Positions 52,454 through 60,055 of a stretch of 64,000 bases of DNA are shown here, piece after piece; position 1 is the first letter of the stretch; every line of letters starts with the position of its first letter. Origin of the DNA: Aeromicrobium sp. Leaf350 (GTDB taxonomy: Bacteria; Actinomycetota; Actinomycetes; Propionibacteriales; Nocardioidaceae); assembly GCF_916858655.1 (NCBI RefSeq), contig NZ_CAKASL010000001.1, forward strand, positions 1,364,001 to 1,428,000, read 5' to 3'. Made by a program: the position numbers and the translations under genes. The notes beneath the pieces were generated by a model that saw only the letters and a list, made by a program, of their open reading frames with translations, did no database searches and was not told the origin of the DNA.

Positions 52454-53283
52454 GCTGCGGCCAACCCATCGGGTGCGCTGGCAACGAAACTGGTCAGCTG
52501 CCGGAGGCAGCGTTGAAGCCGCCTGCGGACGGTGACCTCGTGGACGCCGAGCCGATTTGCGACGACTGTGGCTGCGGCTCGACTGCCGAGTCCGCAAGCT
52601 TCGCGACGTGCTGGCGCTCCGTGGGTGCATTCGAGTTCATCGGTCGCAAGAGCGATGTCCAGCAGCAGCTCGGTATCGGCTGGCGTAATGACGCCCGCCT
52701 CGGTGGCGTCGGCCAGCAAATCCAGGAGCTCATTTGCGGCGGCGAGTGGTGACGTCTGGGTCTTCTCGACCGCGACCTCCCACGCCGTCCACTGCGGGGC
52801 CCACGGGATCGCGGCCGCCCAGGCACGGTCGGCACGCCGACATCCCTCGCCGAAGCCGAGCTCTGCCTGGACCTTGCGGCGGACGACACGCAGAACGCTT
52901 GGCGCAATCGGGGCTGGTTTCTCCCACTGAACTTCACGACAGGCGACCCAGAGCGCACTTGCGGTAAGCCCGTCGACTTTGTCCGCCGGTGCCGGCGACG
53001 TGGATTGGCGCGCGATCGACGTTGCTCCGGGGATGAGTAGCCAGGCGAGGATGGTGGCGGCCGTCGGTTCATCGTGACCCCGTGGGGAGCCGAGTCGGGC
53101 GAGGGCTCGAAGCACGTCGTCCGTCCGGGGATCTCGAGTCCACGACCAGGCGCCGAGCTCGTAGAGCTCGACACCGATGTCGAGTCCAGGCTCCAATCGG
53201 ATCCAGTCGTGCCAGCGATCGCGGGCTTCACGAAGGGCCGGGGTCGCATTCGATTCGACTCCCAGGATGGTGGCGATGTTCAT
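52450..53283 (-). CDS. HTH protein, first gene of the secretion operon
   Basis: A 277-residue protein whose last 50 residues form a helix-turn-helix ('RAAATVVANRLGVHEVTVRR' then 'RLQRCLRQL'), similar to sigma-70 region 4 type helices. The first 220 residues are helical and unassigned. ATG at 53283 is preceded directly by a 16-bp perfect hairpin that contains its ribosome binding site. As the first gene after that control region it may regulate its own operon; this is inference. Confidence 0.75.
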   Translation of the reverse strand: MNIATILGVESNATPALREARDRWHDWIRLEPGLDIGVELYELGAWSWTRDPRTDDVLRALARLGSPRGHDEPTAATILAWLLIPGATSIARQSTSPAPADKVDGLTASALWVACREVQWEKPAPIAPSVLRVVRRKVQAELGFGEGCRRADRAWAAAIPWAPQWTAWEVAVEKTQTSPLAAANELLDLLADATEAGVITPADTELLLDIALATDELECTHGAPARREACGLGSRAAATVVANRLGVHEVTVRRRLQRCLRQLTSFVASAPDGLAAA

Positions 53284-53285
53284 GT

Positions 53286-53323
53286 CGGTTCCTTCCTTGC
53301 TGCGGGTAGCAAGGAAGGAACCG
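53286..53323 (-). promoter_or_regulatory. 16-bp hairpin sequestering the ribosome binding site of the secretion operon
   Basis: 53286-53301 (CGGTTCCTTCCTTGCT) is perfectly complementary to 53308-53323, with a 6-nt loop. In the minus-strand RNA the 3' arm contains AAGGAAGGA, the only ribosome binding site for ATG 53283, and the stem ends 2 nt before the start codon. Translation of the first gene would be blocked while the stem is closed. The same inverted repeat could also be a DNA operator. Confidence 0.75.
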
Positions 53324-53366
53324 TGAGGACGTCACCTCTTTCGCACCCCCCACGCCTCGAAAACGA

Positions 53367-53419
53367 GGGGGTACGTAGGGGGTACGTTCACGTTTGTGCA
53401 GGTCAGGGCACGTACCCCC
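53367..53419. promoter_or_regulatory. 11-bp-period direct repeats plus inverted copy, operator-like
   Basis: GGGGGTACGT at 53367-53376 and again at 53378-53387 (11-bp period), then its inverse ACGTACCCCC at 53410-53419 after 22 bp. It lies between the terminator of the Tad operon and the hairpin leader of the secretion operon, where the promoter of the latter must be. Repeats with an 11-bp period are the known target pattern of SARP-type regulators, and the gene just upstream encodes a wHTH-BTAD protein. Confidence 0.6.
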
Positions 53420-53427
53420 GAAAGTTG

Positions 53428-53471
53428 AAAAAACTTCCCGGTAGCTCTTCCCCGGGGGCTTAAAACGCCCC
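53428..53471 (-). terminator. terminator of the Tad operon
   Basis: On the minus strand a stem CCCGG (53456-53452) / CCGGG (53441-53437) is followed by AAG and then TTTTTT (53433-53428), as in an intrinsic terminator. A second small stem, GGGGC/GCCCC (53467-53471 with 53455-53459), lies just before it. Both follow the stop of the LysM-BTAD gene. Confidence 0.55.
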
Positions 53472-53485
53472 TGCGAGACGACAGA

Positions 53486-56400
53486 TCAGATCGCGCGACG
53501 CAGCAGGGCTGGGTGGTCCTGCAGGACAGCGGCGGTCCGGGCGGGCAGTTCAGTGGGGGCGTCGCCGTCGTCGCTGCGGTTGCAGATCTGCTCACGGACG
53601 AGCCGGACAGCCTCGTCGGTGTGGCCCTCGGCCTCGAGCACCGCCGCCAGGTCCAGGCGCGACATCTCCTCGTCGGGGGCGGCCAGTAGAGCGATGCTGA
53701 CGACCGTCCGAGCCGACGCGGTGTCGCCTCGGGTGAGCATCTCGATGACGACCATGTGAGCGACGTCGGCGATCGCGCAGATCGCGTGCTGGTCGAGCCG
53801 GACACCCCCGTGCATCCACCCCCATCCGGTCGGGCGGAGCTTGTCGAACGGTTGACCACTGACCAGGCCGAGGGCCTTCACGAGGTCGTCGACACCGTCG
53901 GGTCCACGGCTCTCGCCACGGGTGCGCAGGCGGCGGAACAGCTCGAGGTCGATCAACGCGTCGACGACCTGGTAGACGCCGGCGCCTCGGTACGCGGCGG
54001 CCGGAGCCTCGCGCGCATCTGGGAGGTACTTCGCCCCGGTCTGCGGGTCGGTGCCGAGCCAGTCGCGCAGGCGGCCGATGTCGGTGCGGGTGCGCGCCGG
54101 GGTGATGTCGAATGCCTCCGCGACCTCGTCGGTCGTGGCGCCATAGGGACGCGTGGCGAGGTAAGCGAACATCTCGGTGTAGAACGGCCGGCGCTTGTCC
54201 AAGGGCGCTCCGGCGGTCTTCGCCGACACCGACCCAAGCAGACTCAACCGGGGTCGCACCACGGTGTCGGAGTTCCACTCCGCCAGGTCCTCGTCGAGTC
54301 CTGGGTCGGCGTCAGCGACCTGGTCGCGCGTACGCAGAGACACCTTCGGTGCCAGTCGGCTCAGGTCGTCCTCGGTGGTCGTGGCCGCCGACCAGTACGT
54401 CTCGTCCGGCTCGGGAAGGATTGACTCCGACAATTCGATCGCGGCCGCCGAACGGTCGATGCGGTGCTCATCGCGCAGGGCACCGGTGGTGGTCATGAGG
54501 TCGGCCCACGGGTCGTCGCCCTCGAGCTCGGGGGCGGGCTCGTCGACCGTGACCTCTCCGTGCGTCAACAAGGTGGCGCACCCACCGGCCTCGGCAGGGG
54601 TCAGACCGACACCGTCCAGACGCAGGTTCACCGCAGGCACCGTGAGACGACCGAACGCGTCGACGCGGACCTCCATGCCCTGATCGGCGTGCTCGGCGGT
54701 CACCAACAGCGAGCTTCCGGTGCGGCCGCGCTGCGACTCCAGGAGGCCGGCGAACTGGTCGAGCTCGTCGACGTCGGCCGGACCACCGACGATCACTAGC
54801 CGTGAAGGCCACGTGTCGGGATCGGTGCCCGCCGCACGCGCCGCCGAGGCGTCGCGGTCGCCGGAGGCGTCGAGGCGGGTGGCGGTGTTGACCGCCGTGG
54901 CGACGGCCTCGGCCGCGGCGCGGGCGTAGTCGTCGTGGCAGCTGATCCGCTCGGGGTTGATCGGTGCCAGCTCGCCGGCGATACCCAGCAGGTCCAACGC
55001 GGTGTGGCGCGACCAGGGGTTGCACGCGATCTCAGCGGCGACGTAACGGGCGAAGTCCTGTACCTTCTGCGGGTCGCCGGTGACGGTGACCGCCTGGCCC
55101 TCAAGGTTCAGCAGCCAGATCCCGTCGTCGGTGTCGGTGCCGATGGTCACCAGCAGCGGCCACGGGGACGGGTCGTCGAGCGGGTCAGGTCCGATCGAAT
55201 CCAGGTCGGCCGACCGGTCGAGGATCCAGAGCAGGGAGTCCTCCGAGGTCGCCCAAGGCTGCGGCGCCTCGGCCGGAGTGCGCAGGTGCAGGGCGATGTC
55301 GGCGGGGGTGATCTCCACGGCCGCGATGTCGGGGGTCTGCTGGTTCGCGGCGCGCAGGTGGGCGGCGGTGCGGCGCAGAACCTGGTCGACCAGCACGATC
55401 AGGTCGACTGGTTCGGCCCCGGCCGTCGCGATCGAACGTTCAGCCTCCCGCGCGATCGCGGTGGGCATGGCCAGCACGAGACCAGGTCTGCGTGAGCGGT
55501 GCTGGGTGCTGCGTCGCTGGCGCAGCGCCAGTAGAAGTCCACCGGCGAGCAGCGCACCTCCACACGCCATTGACGGCCAGACCCAACCGGGCAGGGAGCT
55601 GTCGTCGGCCGCGTCGGCCTCGGTCGAGACCGTGTCCAGCTCGCCGTGGTCGGCCGGGGTCGGATTGGTGGTCTGGGGGGCGGGAGGCGGTGGCGCCGGG
55701 CTGCTCGGGACGGTTCCCTGCGATCCCGTCATGACGCCGGGGGCCGCGAGGACCTCCGGAACGGCCTCCAGCGCAGCCTCGTCCGGCACGACCACCTCGG
55801 GCGCCGGAGCCGGTTCCGGTTCGGGGGCGGACGACGAGTCCAGCTCCGGAGCGGGAGCAGGCGCCGGGTCGGGGGCAGACGCCGGTGCGGGCGCGGGCTG
55901 AGGGGTCTGGACTTCGGAGGGAGCGTCGGGAATGTCGAGGACCTGACCGGGGTAGATCAGATTCGGGTCGGTCAGCGCGATGGGCTGCTCCAGGTGCTTG
56001 GACGCCTCGAAGATCTCCGGGTATCGGCCTGGGTCACCGAGCTCGTCGGCGGCGATCTGCGACAGAGTGTCACCGGCCTGCACCGTGTAGTCGACGGCTG
56101 CAGTTGCCGGTGCCGTGGTGGGTGCATGCGAAGCGGCGGTGCTGGGCAGCTGGAGGACCCATCCGGGGCGCAGGAGGCTGGCGGAGGCGAACGTCGAGCC
56201 GTCGACCATCGTCAGACCGTCGTTGAGCTGGGCGATCTCGGTCCACCGCTCGGCATCGCCGAGGTGTGTCTGCGCCAGGGCCCAGAGCGTGTCCCCACGT
56301 TCGACGACGACCTCAACGGTCGCCGGAGCCGGGTCGACCGCGGGCGTCTCGGTCCCCGCTTCGGGTGTTGCTTCGGCTGCCGGCGTGACGGCCTCGGGTG

Positions 56401-56785
56401 TCTGCGACGGAGACCGCGTCGGTACTGGTGCGGTGTTGGCCTGCACGGGCGACGGCAGCAGCGGAACGCTGACGAACGCGGCGACGACCAGGCCGATCAT
56501 GGTGCGGGCGAACAGGGTCTGGACGCCGAACGCGCCGGGTGTGCGGTTCAGCTGGTGCGACTTCGCGGCGGCCACGATCTCGAGCGCGATGCACCAGCAG
56601 GTCTGCAGCCAGAACGCCCACACGATCAGGGAGAGCAACTGGATTAACACGGCGTCGGTCAGCTGCATCCCGAGGCTGAGGTCGTCGGGGATCGGTGATC
56701 CCACGAACGCCACAAGCAGCAGCGGTGTGCCGATGATGATGGCGCCGAGCAGCATCAGTGCGCCGAGAGCCTTGATCCACTTCAT
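53486..56785 (-). CDS. membrane LysM protein with cytoplasmic wHTH-BTAD regulator domain
   Basis: A 1,099-residue protein. Three membrane helices lie in the first 112 residues, then an external part with two LysM modules (about 157-214, 'ERGDTLWALAQTHLGDAERW'; and 231-286, 'VQAGDTLSQIAADELGDPGR') and a Pro/Ala/Glu-rich stretch. A fourth helix (401-421) and a basic stop-transfer follow, then a long cytoplasmic part. Residues 844-945 form a winged helix-turn-helix ('LLGSVSAKTAGAPLDKRRPF', 'DITPARTRTDIGRLRDWL') and 950-1075 a BTAD domain, the SARP regulator arrangement. LysM binds peptidoglycan, so the protein could sense the wall outside and act on DNA or partners inside; this is inference. It is the last gene of the Tad operon. 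Confidence 0.85.
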   Translation of the reverse strand: MKWIKALGALMLLGAIIIGTPLLLVAFVGSPIPDDLSLGMQLTDAVLIQLLSLIVWAFWLQTCWCIALEIVAAAKSHQLNRTPGAFGVQTLFARTMIGLVVAAFVSVPLLPSPVQANTAPVPTRSPSQTPEAVTPAAEATPEAGTETPAVDPAPATVEVVVERGDTLWALAQTHLGDAERWTEIAQLNDGLTMVDGSTFASASLLRPGWVLQLPSTAASHAPTTAPATAAVDYTVQAGDTLSQIAADELGDPGRYPEIFEASKHLEQPIALTDPNLIYPGQVLDIPDAPSEVQTPQPAPAPASAPDPAPAPAPELDSSSAPEPEPAPAPEVVVPDEAALEAVPEVLAAPGVMTGSQGTVPSSPAPPPPAPQTTNPTPADHGELDTVSTEADAADDSSLPGWVWPSMACGGALLAGGLLLALRQRRSTQHRSRRPGLVLAMPTAIAREAERSIATAGAEPVDLIVLVDQVLRRTAAHLRAANQQTPDIAAVEITPADIALHLRTPAEAPQPWATSEDSLLWILDRSADLDSIGPDPLDDPSPWPLLVTIGTDTDDGIWLLNLEGQAVTVTGDPQKVQDFARYVAAEIACNPWSRHTALDLLGIAGELAPINPERISCHDDYARAAAEAVATAVNTATRLDASGDRDASAARAAGTDPDTWPSRLVIVGGPADVDELDQFAGLLESQRGRTGSSLLVTAEHADQGMEVRVDAFGRLTVPAVNLRLDGVGLTPAEAGGCATLLTHGEVTVDEPAPELEGDDPWADLMTTTGALRDEHRIDRSAAAIELSESILPEPDETYWSAATTTEDDLSRLAPKVSLRTRDQVADADPGLDEDLAEWNSDTVVRPRLSLLGSVSAKTAGAPLDKRRPFYTEMFAYLATRPYGATTDEVAEAFDITPARTRTDIGRLRDWLGTDPQTGAKYLPDAREAPAAAYRGAGVYQVVDALIDLELFRRLRTRGESRGPDGVDDLVKALGLVSGQPFDKLRPTGWGWMHGGVRLDQHAICAIADVAHMVVIEMLTRGDTASARTVVSIALLAAPDEEMSRLDLAAVLEAEGHTDEAVRLVREQICNRSDDGDAPTELPARTAAVLQDHPALLRRAI

Positions 56786-56794
56786 GGTCGTCTC

Positions 56795-57217
56795 CTAGAG
56801 GCCGTCGGCATCGATCGACTCGGCCGTCCCCGTGCCTGAAATCGAGATCGACGTCAGGCCGGCCAGCGCAAGGATGTTGGTGTTGGTCTGACCCTTGAGG
56901 GTCACGCTCACGCGGCCACCGGTGATCGTGATGGTCGCCGGCGGGGCGCCGACCGAGCGCAGGTAGGCGTCCGCTGCAGCGCGCGCCCGGGCCGGGTCAA
57001 CAGAAGGGCGGCCGCCGTCGCGTAGCGAGTCTTGGTTGAGGGCGTCGGCGCCGACGCGGGCGGCCTGCTCGGCCTGGTTGGTAAGCGTGCGGCGGTCGCC
57101 CAGCGCCGCGCCGCCGTCGACGACCAGACCCGCGGCGGCGAGCATGGCCACGGTCATCAGCACGATGAAGAGCGCTGTGGTCCCGCGCTCGTCGCGGGGC
57201 GTCGTGGGATCGTTCAT
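56795..57217 (-). CDS. TadG-like pilus-assembly protein
   Basis: A 140-residue protein with one N-terminal membrane helix of pseudopilin type ('RGTTALFIVLMTVAMLAAAG') and 'VDGGAALGDRRTLTNQAEQA', the pattern of TadG/TadE-like minor pilins in actinobacterial Tad loci. ATG at 57217 overlaps the upstream TadE stop by 4 bp; the longer open frame is TadE out of frame. It is 9 bp before the LysM-BTAD gene. Confidence 0.8.
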   Translation of the reverse strand: MNDPTTPRDERGTTALFIVLMTVAMLAAAGLVVDGGAALGDRRTLTNQAEQAARVGADALNQDSLRDGGRPSVDPARARAAADAYLRSVGAPPATITITGGRVSVTLKGQTNTNILALAGLTSISISGTGTAESIDADGL

Positions 57218-57633
57218 TTGGACCGGTACTCCTCGATCGGGACCGTCGCGGTGCCGGTGAAGTTCTTGGTCCCGGGCAGTCCGCTGATCGCGACGTCGCT
57301 CAGGTCGGCGATGCACGTGACATCGGCACGGACCACGCCTCCGGGCTGGTAGCTCGAGACGTCGACGTTGACGGTCAGCTGGGCACACGACAGGCCACGG
57401 TTCTGCAGGGACGCTCGGACGGTCTCCTCGCCGCGGCCGGCCGCCAGGGAGGTGTTGCGTTCCAGCGACGCGGCTCGCGCGGCCTCTCCGGCGAGGTCCT
57501 CGACGTCTTGGTGCGCGGACGCGATCCGTCCGAGACCGACGACGAACAGGAAGATCGCGAACAGCAGCGGGGTCAGCACGACGAACTCCGCCGTGCTGGC
57601 TCCCTCATCTGAGCGGCGCCGGCAGCGGCTCAT
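57214..57633 (-). CDS. TadE-like minor pilin
   Basis: A 139-residue protein with the TadE pattern 'DEGASTAEFVVLTPLLFAIF', including the prepilin-peptidase type G-x4-E context, a single membrane helix and an external domain with two cysteines (SCAQL and VTCIADL). ATG at 57633 overlaps the stop of the preceding TadE-like gene by 4 bp. Confidence 0.85.
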   Translation of the reverse strand: MSRCRRRSDEGASTAEFVVLTPLLFAIFLFVVGLGRIASAHQDVEDLAGEAARAASLERNTSLAAGRGEETVRASLQNRGLSCAQLTVNVDVSSYQPGGVVRADVTCIADLSDVAISGLPGTKNFTGTATVPIEEYRSK

Positions 57634-58025
57634 GGGGTGTCGCTTTCCGGGGGCACGTACCGCTCGACGGGCCCGGTCGAGGTCTCGACGATCTTCGGGC
57701 TGATGCCGGGCAGGAAGTTCAGCGCGGTGCCGGTGATCCGGACCGTGACGGTGGTGGCCGTGCGTTCGACTTCCACCGTGCGATCACTCAGCACGTCCGG
57801 GCCGAGCGTGTCCATGGCTCGCGTCGCAGACGACTGCCCGGAGCTCTCGGTTCCGTCGTAGGCGGCGGCGGTCGACATGGCTTCCTGGGCGGCGGCCTCG
57901 GCGACGTTGCGCGCGTGGAGAACGATCCCCAGCTGAATGATGCCCATGACGAACAGGAACATCGTCGCGGAGATCACGAGCGACGATGCGATGCTGCCCC
58001 GATCGTCTCGTTGCTTCACCGTCAC
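57630..58025 (-). CDS. TadE-like protein
   Basis: A 131-residue protein starting at GTG 58025 with GAGGGG 6 nt upstream; longer in-frame starts overlap the MITE leader and lack a site. It has 'DDRGSIASSLVISATMFLFV' followed by a membrane helix and 'ARNVAEAAAQEAMSTAAAYD', as in TadE-like minor pilins, but the usual Glu at +5 after the Gly is missing. It overlaps the stop of the 23-codon leader (GTGA). Confidence 0.8.
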   Translation of the reverse strand: MTVKQRDDRGSIASSLVISATMFLFVMGIIQLGIVLHARNVAEAAAQEAMSTAAAYDGTESSGQSSATRAMDTLGPDVLSDRTVEVERTATTVTVRITGTALNFLPGISPKIVETSTGPVERYVPPESDTP

Positions 58026-58093
58026 GATGGCCCCTCGGTCATGGTTTCGCTGCCCGTCCACCACAAGGCCCTAAAGGGCCTCTCGGTGATCAC
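58022..58093 (-). CDS. 23-residue leader peptide, MITE family copy c
   Basis: GTG at 58093 overlaps the stop of the pilin gene (GTGA) and its own TGA overlaps the GTG of the TadE-like gene (GTGA), so it fills the gap exactly. It encodes MITERPFRALWWTGSETM followed by TEGPS. The first 36 nt align without gaps to copies a and b. The segment AGGCCCTTTAGGGCCT inside it is also a palindrome that could fold. Confidence 0.5.
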   Translation of the reverse strand: MITERPFRALWWTGSETMTEGPS

Positions 58094-58281
58094 CCCAGGT
58101 CGATTCCGTTTGCCTCGCTCATCAGCTTGGCGGTGATGATGACCCCGACGGCGACCGCGGCAGCAGCCAGCAGTCCCATCCAGATCACCTCGGAGGCGAC
58201 TCCGCGCTCGTCGTGGCGCATTTTCTCGGGGCTCAGATACGAGAGCATCCAGGCTGCGATCATGCTCAGCTGAGTGTTCAT
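58090..58281 (-). CDS. Flp-type pilin-like small protein
   Basis: A 63-residue protein with a short charged leader, 'DERGVASEVIWMGLLAAAAV' and a single C-terminal membrane helix, the general form of Flp pilins. The G-V-A-S-E context has the Glu one place earlier than the usual G-x4-E processing site. ATG at 58281 has an AAGGGAG site. Standing between TadC and the TadE genes, it is likely the main pilin of this locus. Confidence 0.75.
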   Translation of the reverse strand: MNTQLSMIAAWMLSYLSPEKMRHDERGVASEVIWMGLLAAAAVAVGVIITAKLMSEANGIDLG

Positions 58282-58298
58282 GGGTGACTCCCTTGTTC

Positions 58299-59195
58299 TT
58301 AGATCGCCATCACGGCCGCGACGGCGGGGTATCCGAGGAACAGCAGGAAGCTGAATCCCAGGAAGAGTTGGGCGTTCGTGATCGAGTTCGAGGCGCGTTC
58401 GGCTGCACCTTCGGCCTCGGCCAACTGACGGGCGCGGGCGGTGGCCGCGCGGGCGCGCAGGGATTCGCGGACCTTTGCTCCGTCGTCGGCGACGAGGCTC
58501 AGCGCGGACCCCAAGTCGCGCAGTTCCGCGACGTCGACGCGCTCGCCTAGCTCGCGCAGTGCCTCCCACGGCGTGGTGCCGGAGTAACGAGCCAGGGCCA
58601 AGGCGTCGGCGATCACGTCGAAGGACCAGCCTCGGCCGAGCTGCGAGGCGGCGGGCAGCGCCTCGGGCACGCCGCGACCGCCGGCCAGGGCCATGGAGAC
58701 CAGGTCGAGGTAGCAGGCCATCGCCCGGCGCAGCTCGTCTCGCCGCACGGCAGCCGCAGTCGCCACCGAGGAGTTGGGAAGCATCGCGAAGCCGACCGCC
58801 AAGGCCAGACCCAGCAGCAGCGGAACGGACAGGCCCGTGCTGACCCCGGCCGCGTTGACGACTAGGCCCACCAGCAGCGGCAGGCTCAGACCGAACCCGG
58901 CCATCGCGAGCATGGAGACCAGGTGCGCCTCGAGCGGACGGTCCAGCAGGGCCAGGTTCGCGCGGAGCTTCGGCACCGCGAATCCGTTGCGCTCCAGCAG
59001 GACGGTCAACCACCGCCCGAGCCGGTCCTTGAACGGCTCCTGGATGTCCTGGTTAGCGGTGATGGTGCTGGGACGGCGCGAGTCGATCGCTGCGACTGCG
59101 GCGGCGAGGTCGCGCCGAGGCGGCACCACGGCCCACACCAGGGCGAGCAGTCCCACTCCCCCGGCGGCGCCGACGAGCAATGCGGCGATCATCAT
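58299..59195 (-). CDS. tadC: TadC-type inner-membrane platform protein
   Basis: A 298-residue type II secretion F-family protein: membrane helices near residues 5-25, 95-145 and 275-298, and the T2SF domain with 'CYLDLVSMALAGGRGVPEAL' and 'LGERVDVAELRDLGSALSLV'. ATG at 59195 overlaps the tadB stop by 4 bp. It forms the platform with TadB. Confidence 0.9.
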   Translation of the reverse strand: MMIAALLVGAAGGVGLLALVWAVVPPRRDLAAAVAAIDSRRPSTITANQDIQEPFKDRLGRWLTVLLERNGFAVPKLRANLALLDRPLEAHLVSMLAMAGFGLSLPLLVGLVVNAAGVSTGLSVPLLLGLALAVGFAMLPNSSVATAAAVRRDELRRAMACYLDLVSMALAGGRGVPEALPAASQLGRGWSFDVIADALALARYSGTTPWEALRELGERVDVAELRDLGSALSLVADDGAKVRESLRARAATARARQLAEAEGAAERASNSITNAQLFLGFSFLLFLGYPAVAAVMAI

Positions 59196-60055
59196 CGGCC
59201 CGCTCCGGTCTGCTCGAGCACGAGGTCTTCCGGGCGAGCCAGGAACCGCTCCGGCAGATGGATTCGTGAGGAGCGGCGGATCCAGGCGAACCCGCCGATG
59301 AAGCAGCCCAACACCAGGACAAGCATCATCTGCCCGACTGGGCTGTTGTAGGGCTCGAGGTAGTCACGCGCGAGCAGCGACACTCCCCCAGCGAACGCGA
59401 GCGTCACGCCGACGATCGTCAGCGAGTCACGTCGCAGCGTCTTGCGGCCTTCCTCGACCCGGGTGCGCATCTCCAGCTCGGAGCGCGCGGTCTCGGCCAG
59501 CGCGGTCAGGGTCCTTGTCAGGCCCGAACCTCGCAGGCGGGCGTTCATGATCAGTGCCGCCACGACTAGGTCGACCGAGGGGTCGTCCAAATCCTCGCCG
59601 AACGCGGCCAGGGCTTGCGGCACGGGCACGTGGGCGCGCAGGCGTCCGACCAGCCGGTTCAGCTCCGTTGCGATCGCGGGCGGCGCGGCTTCGGCGGAGG
59701 CGATGATGGCCTGCTCCAGGCCGACCGCGGCCGCCATGGTGTCGCGCAGCGACTCGGTCCAGATGGCCACCGCCTCCAGGCGTGCCAGGTGTGCGCGACC
59801 CTCAGCCTTGCTGCCGAACAACGCCGGCCACATCCAGGTCACCGCGCCGGCCGCCGCGGCGGCGACCGGCCAACGGGCCAGTATCGCAACGACGATCACC
59901 GCGACCGCCGACTTCCAGAGCCGGTGGCGAGCTGCGGTCAGGCGGGTGGTCGTGCGCGACGGCAGTGGCGGCGGGGACCAGCCGAGCCATGCCGCCACGG
60001 CGAGGGTCACCCCGCCAGCCAGGCCTGCCCCGATCAGGAGTCCGAGGACGCTCAT
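59192..60055 (-). CDS. tadB: TadB-type inner-membrane platform protein
   Basis: A 287-residue type II secretion F-family protein, with T2SF landmarks 'AIWTESLRDTMAAAVGLEQA', 'VDLVVAALIMNARLRGSGL' and 'LARDYLEPYNSPVGQMML'. ATG at 60055 shares one base with the tadA stop (TGATG); the short open frame upstream is tadA out of frame. Confidence 0.9.
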   Translation of the reverse strand: MSVLGLLIGAGLAGGVTLAVAAWLGWSPPPLPSRTTTRLTAARHRLWKSAVAVIVVAILARWPVAAAAAGAVTWMWPALFGSKAEGRAHLARLEAVAIWTESLRDTMAAAVGLEQAIIASAEAAPPAIATELNRLVGRLRAHVPVPQALAAFGEDLDDPSVDLVVAALIMNARLRGSGLTRTLTALAETARSELEMRTRVEEGRKTLRRDSLTIVGVTLAFAGGVSLLARDYLEPYNSPVGQMMLVLVLGCFIGGFAWIRRSSRIHLPERFLARPEDLVLEQTGAGR

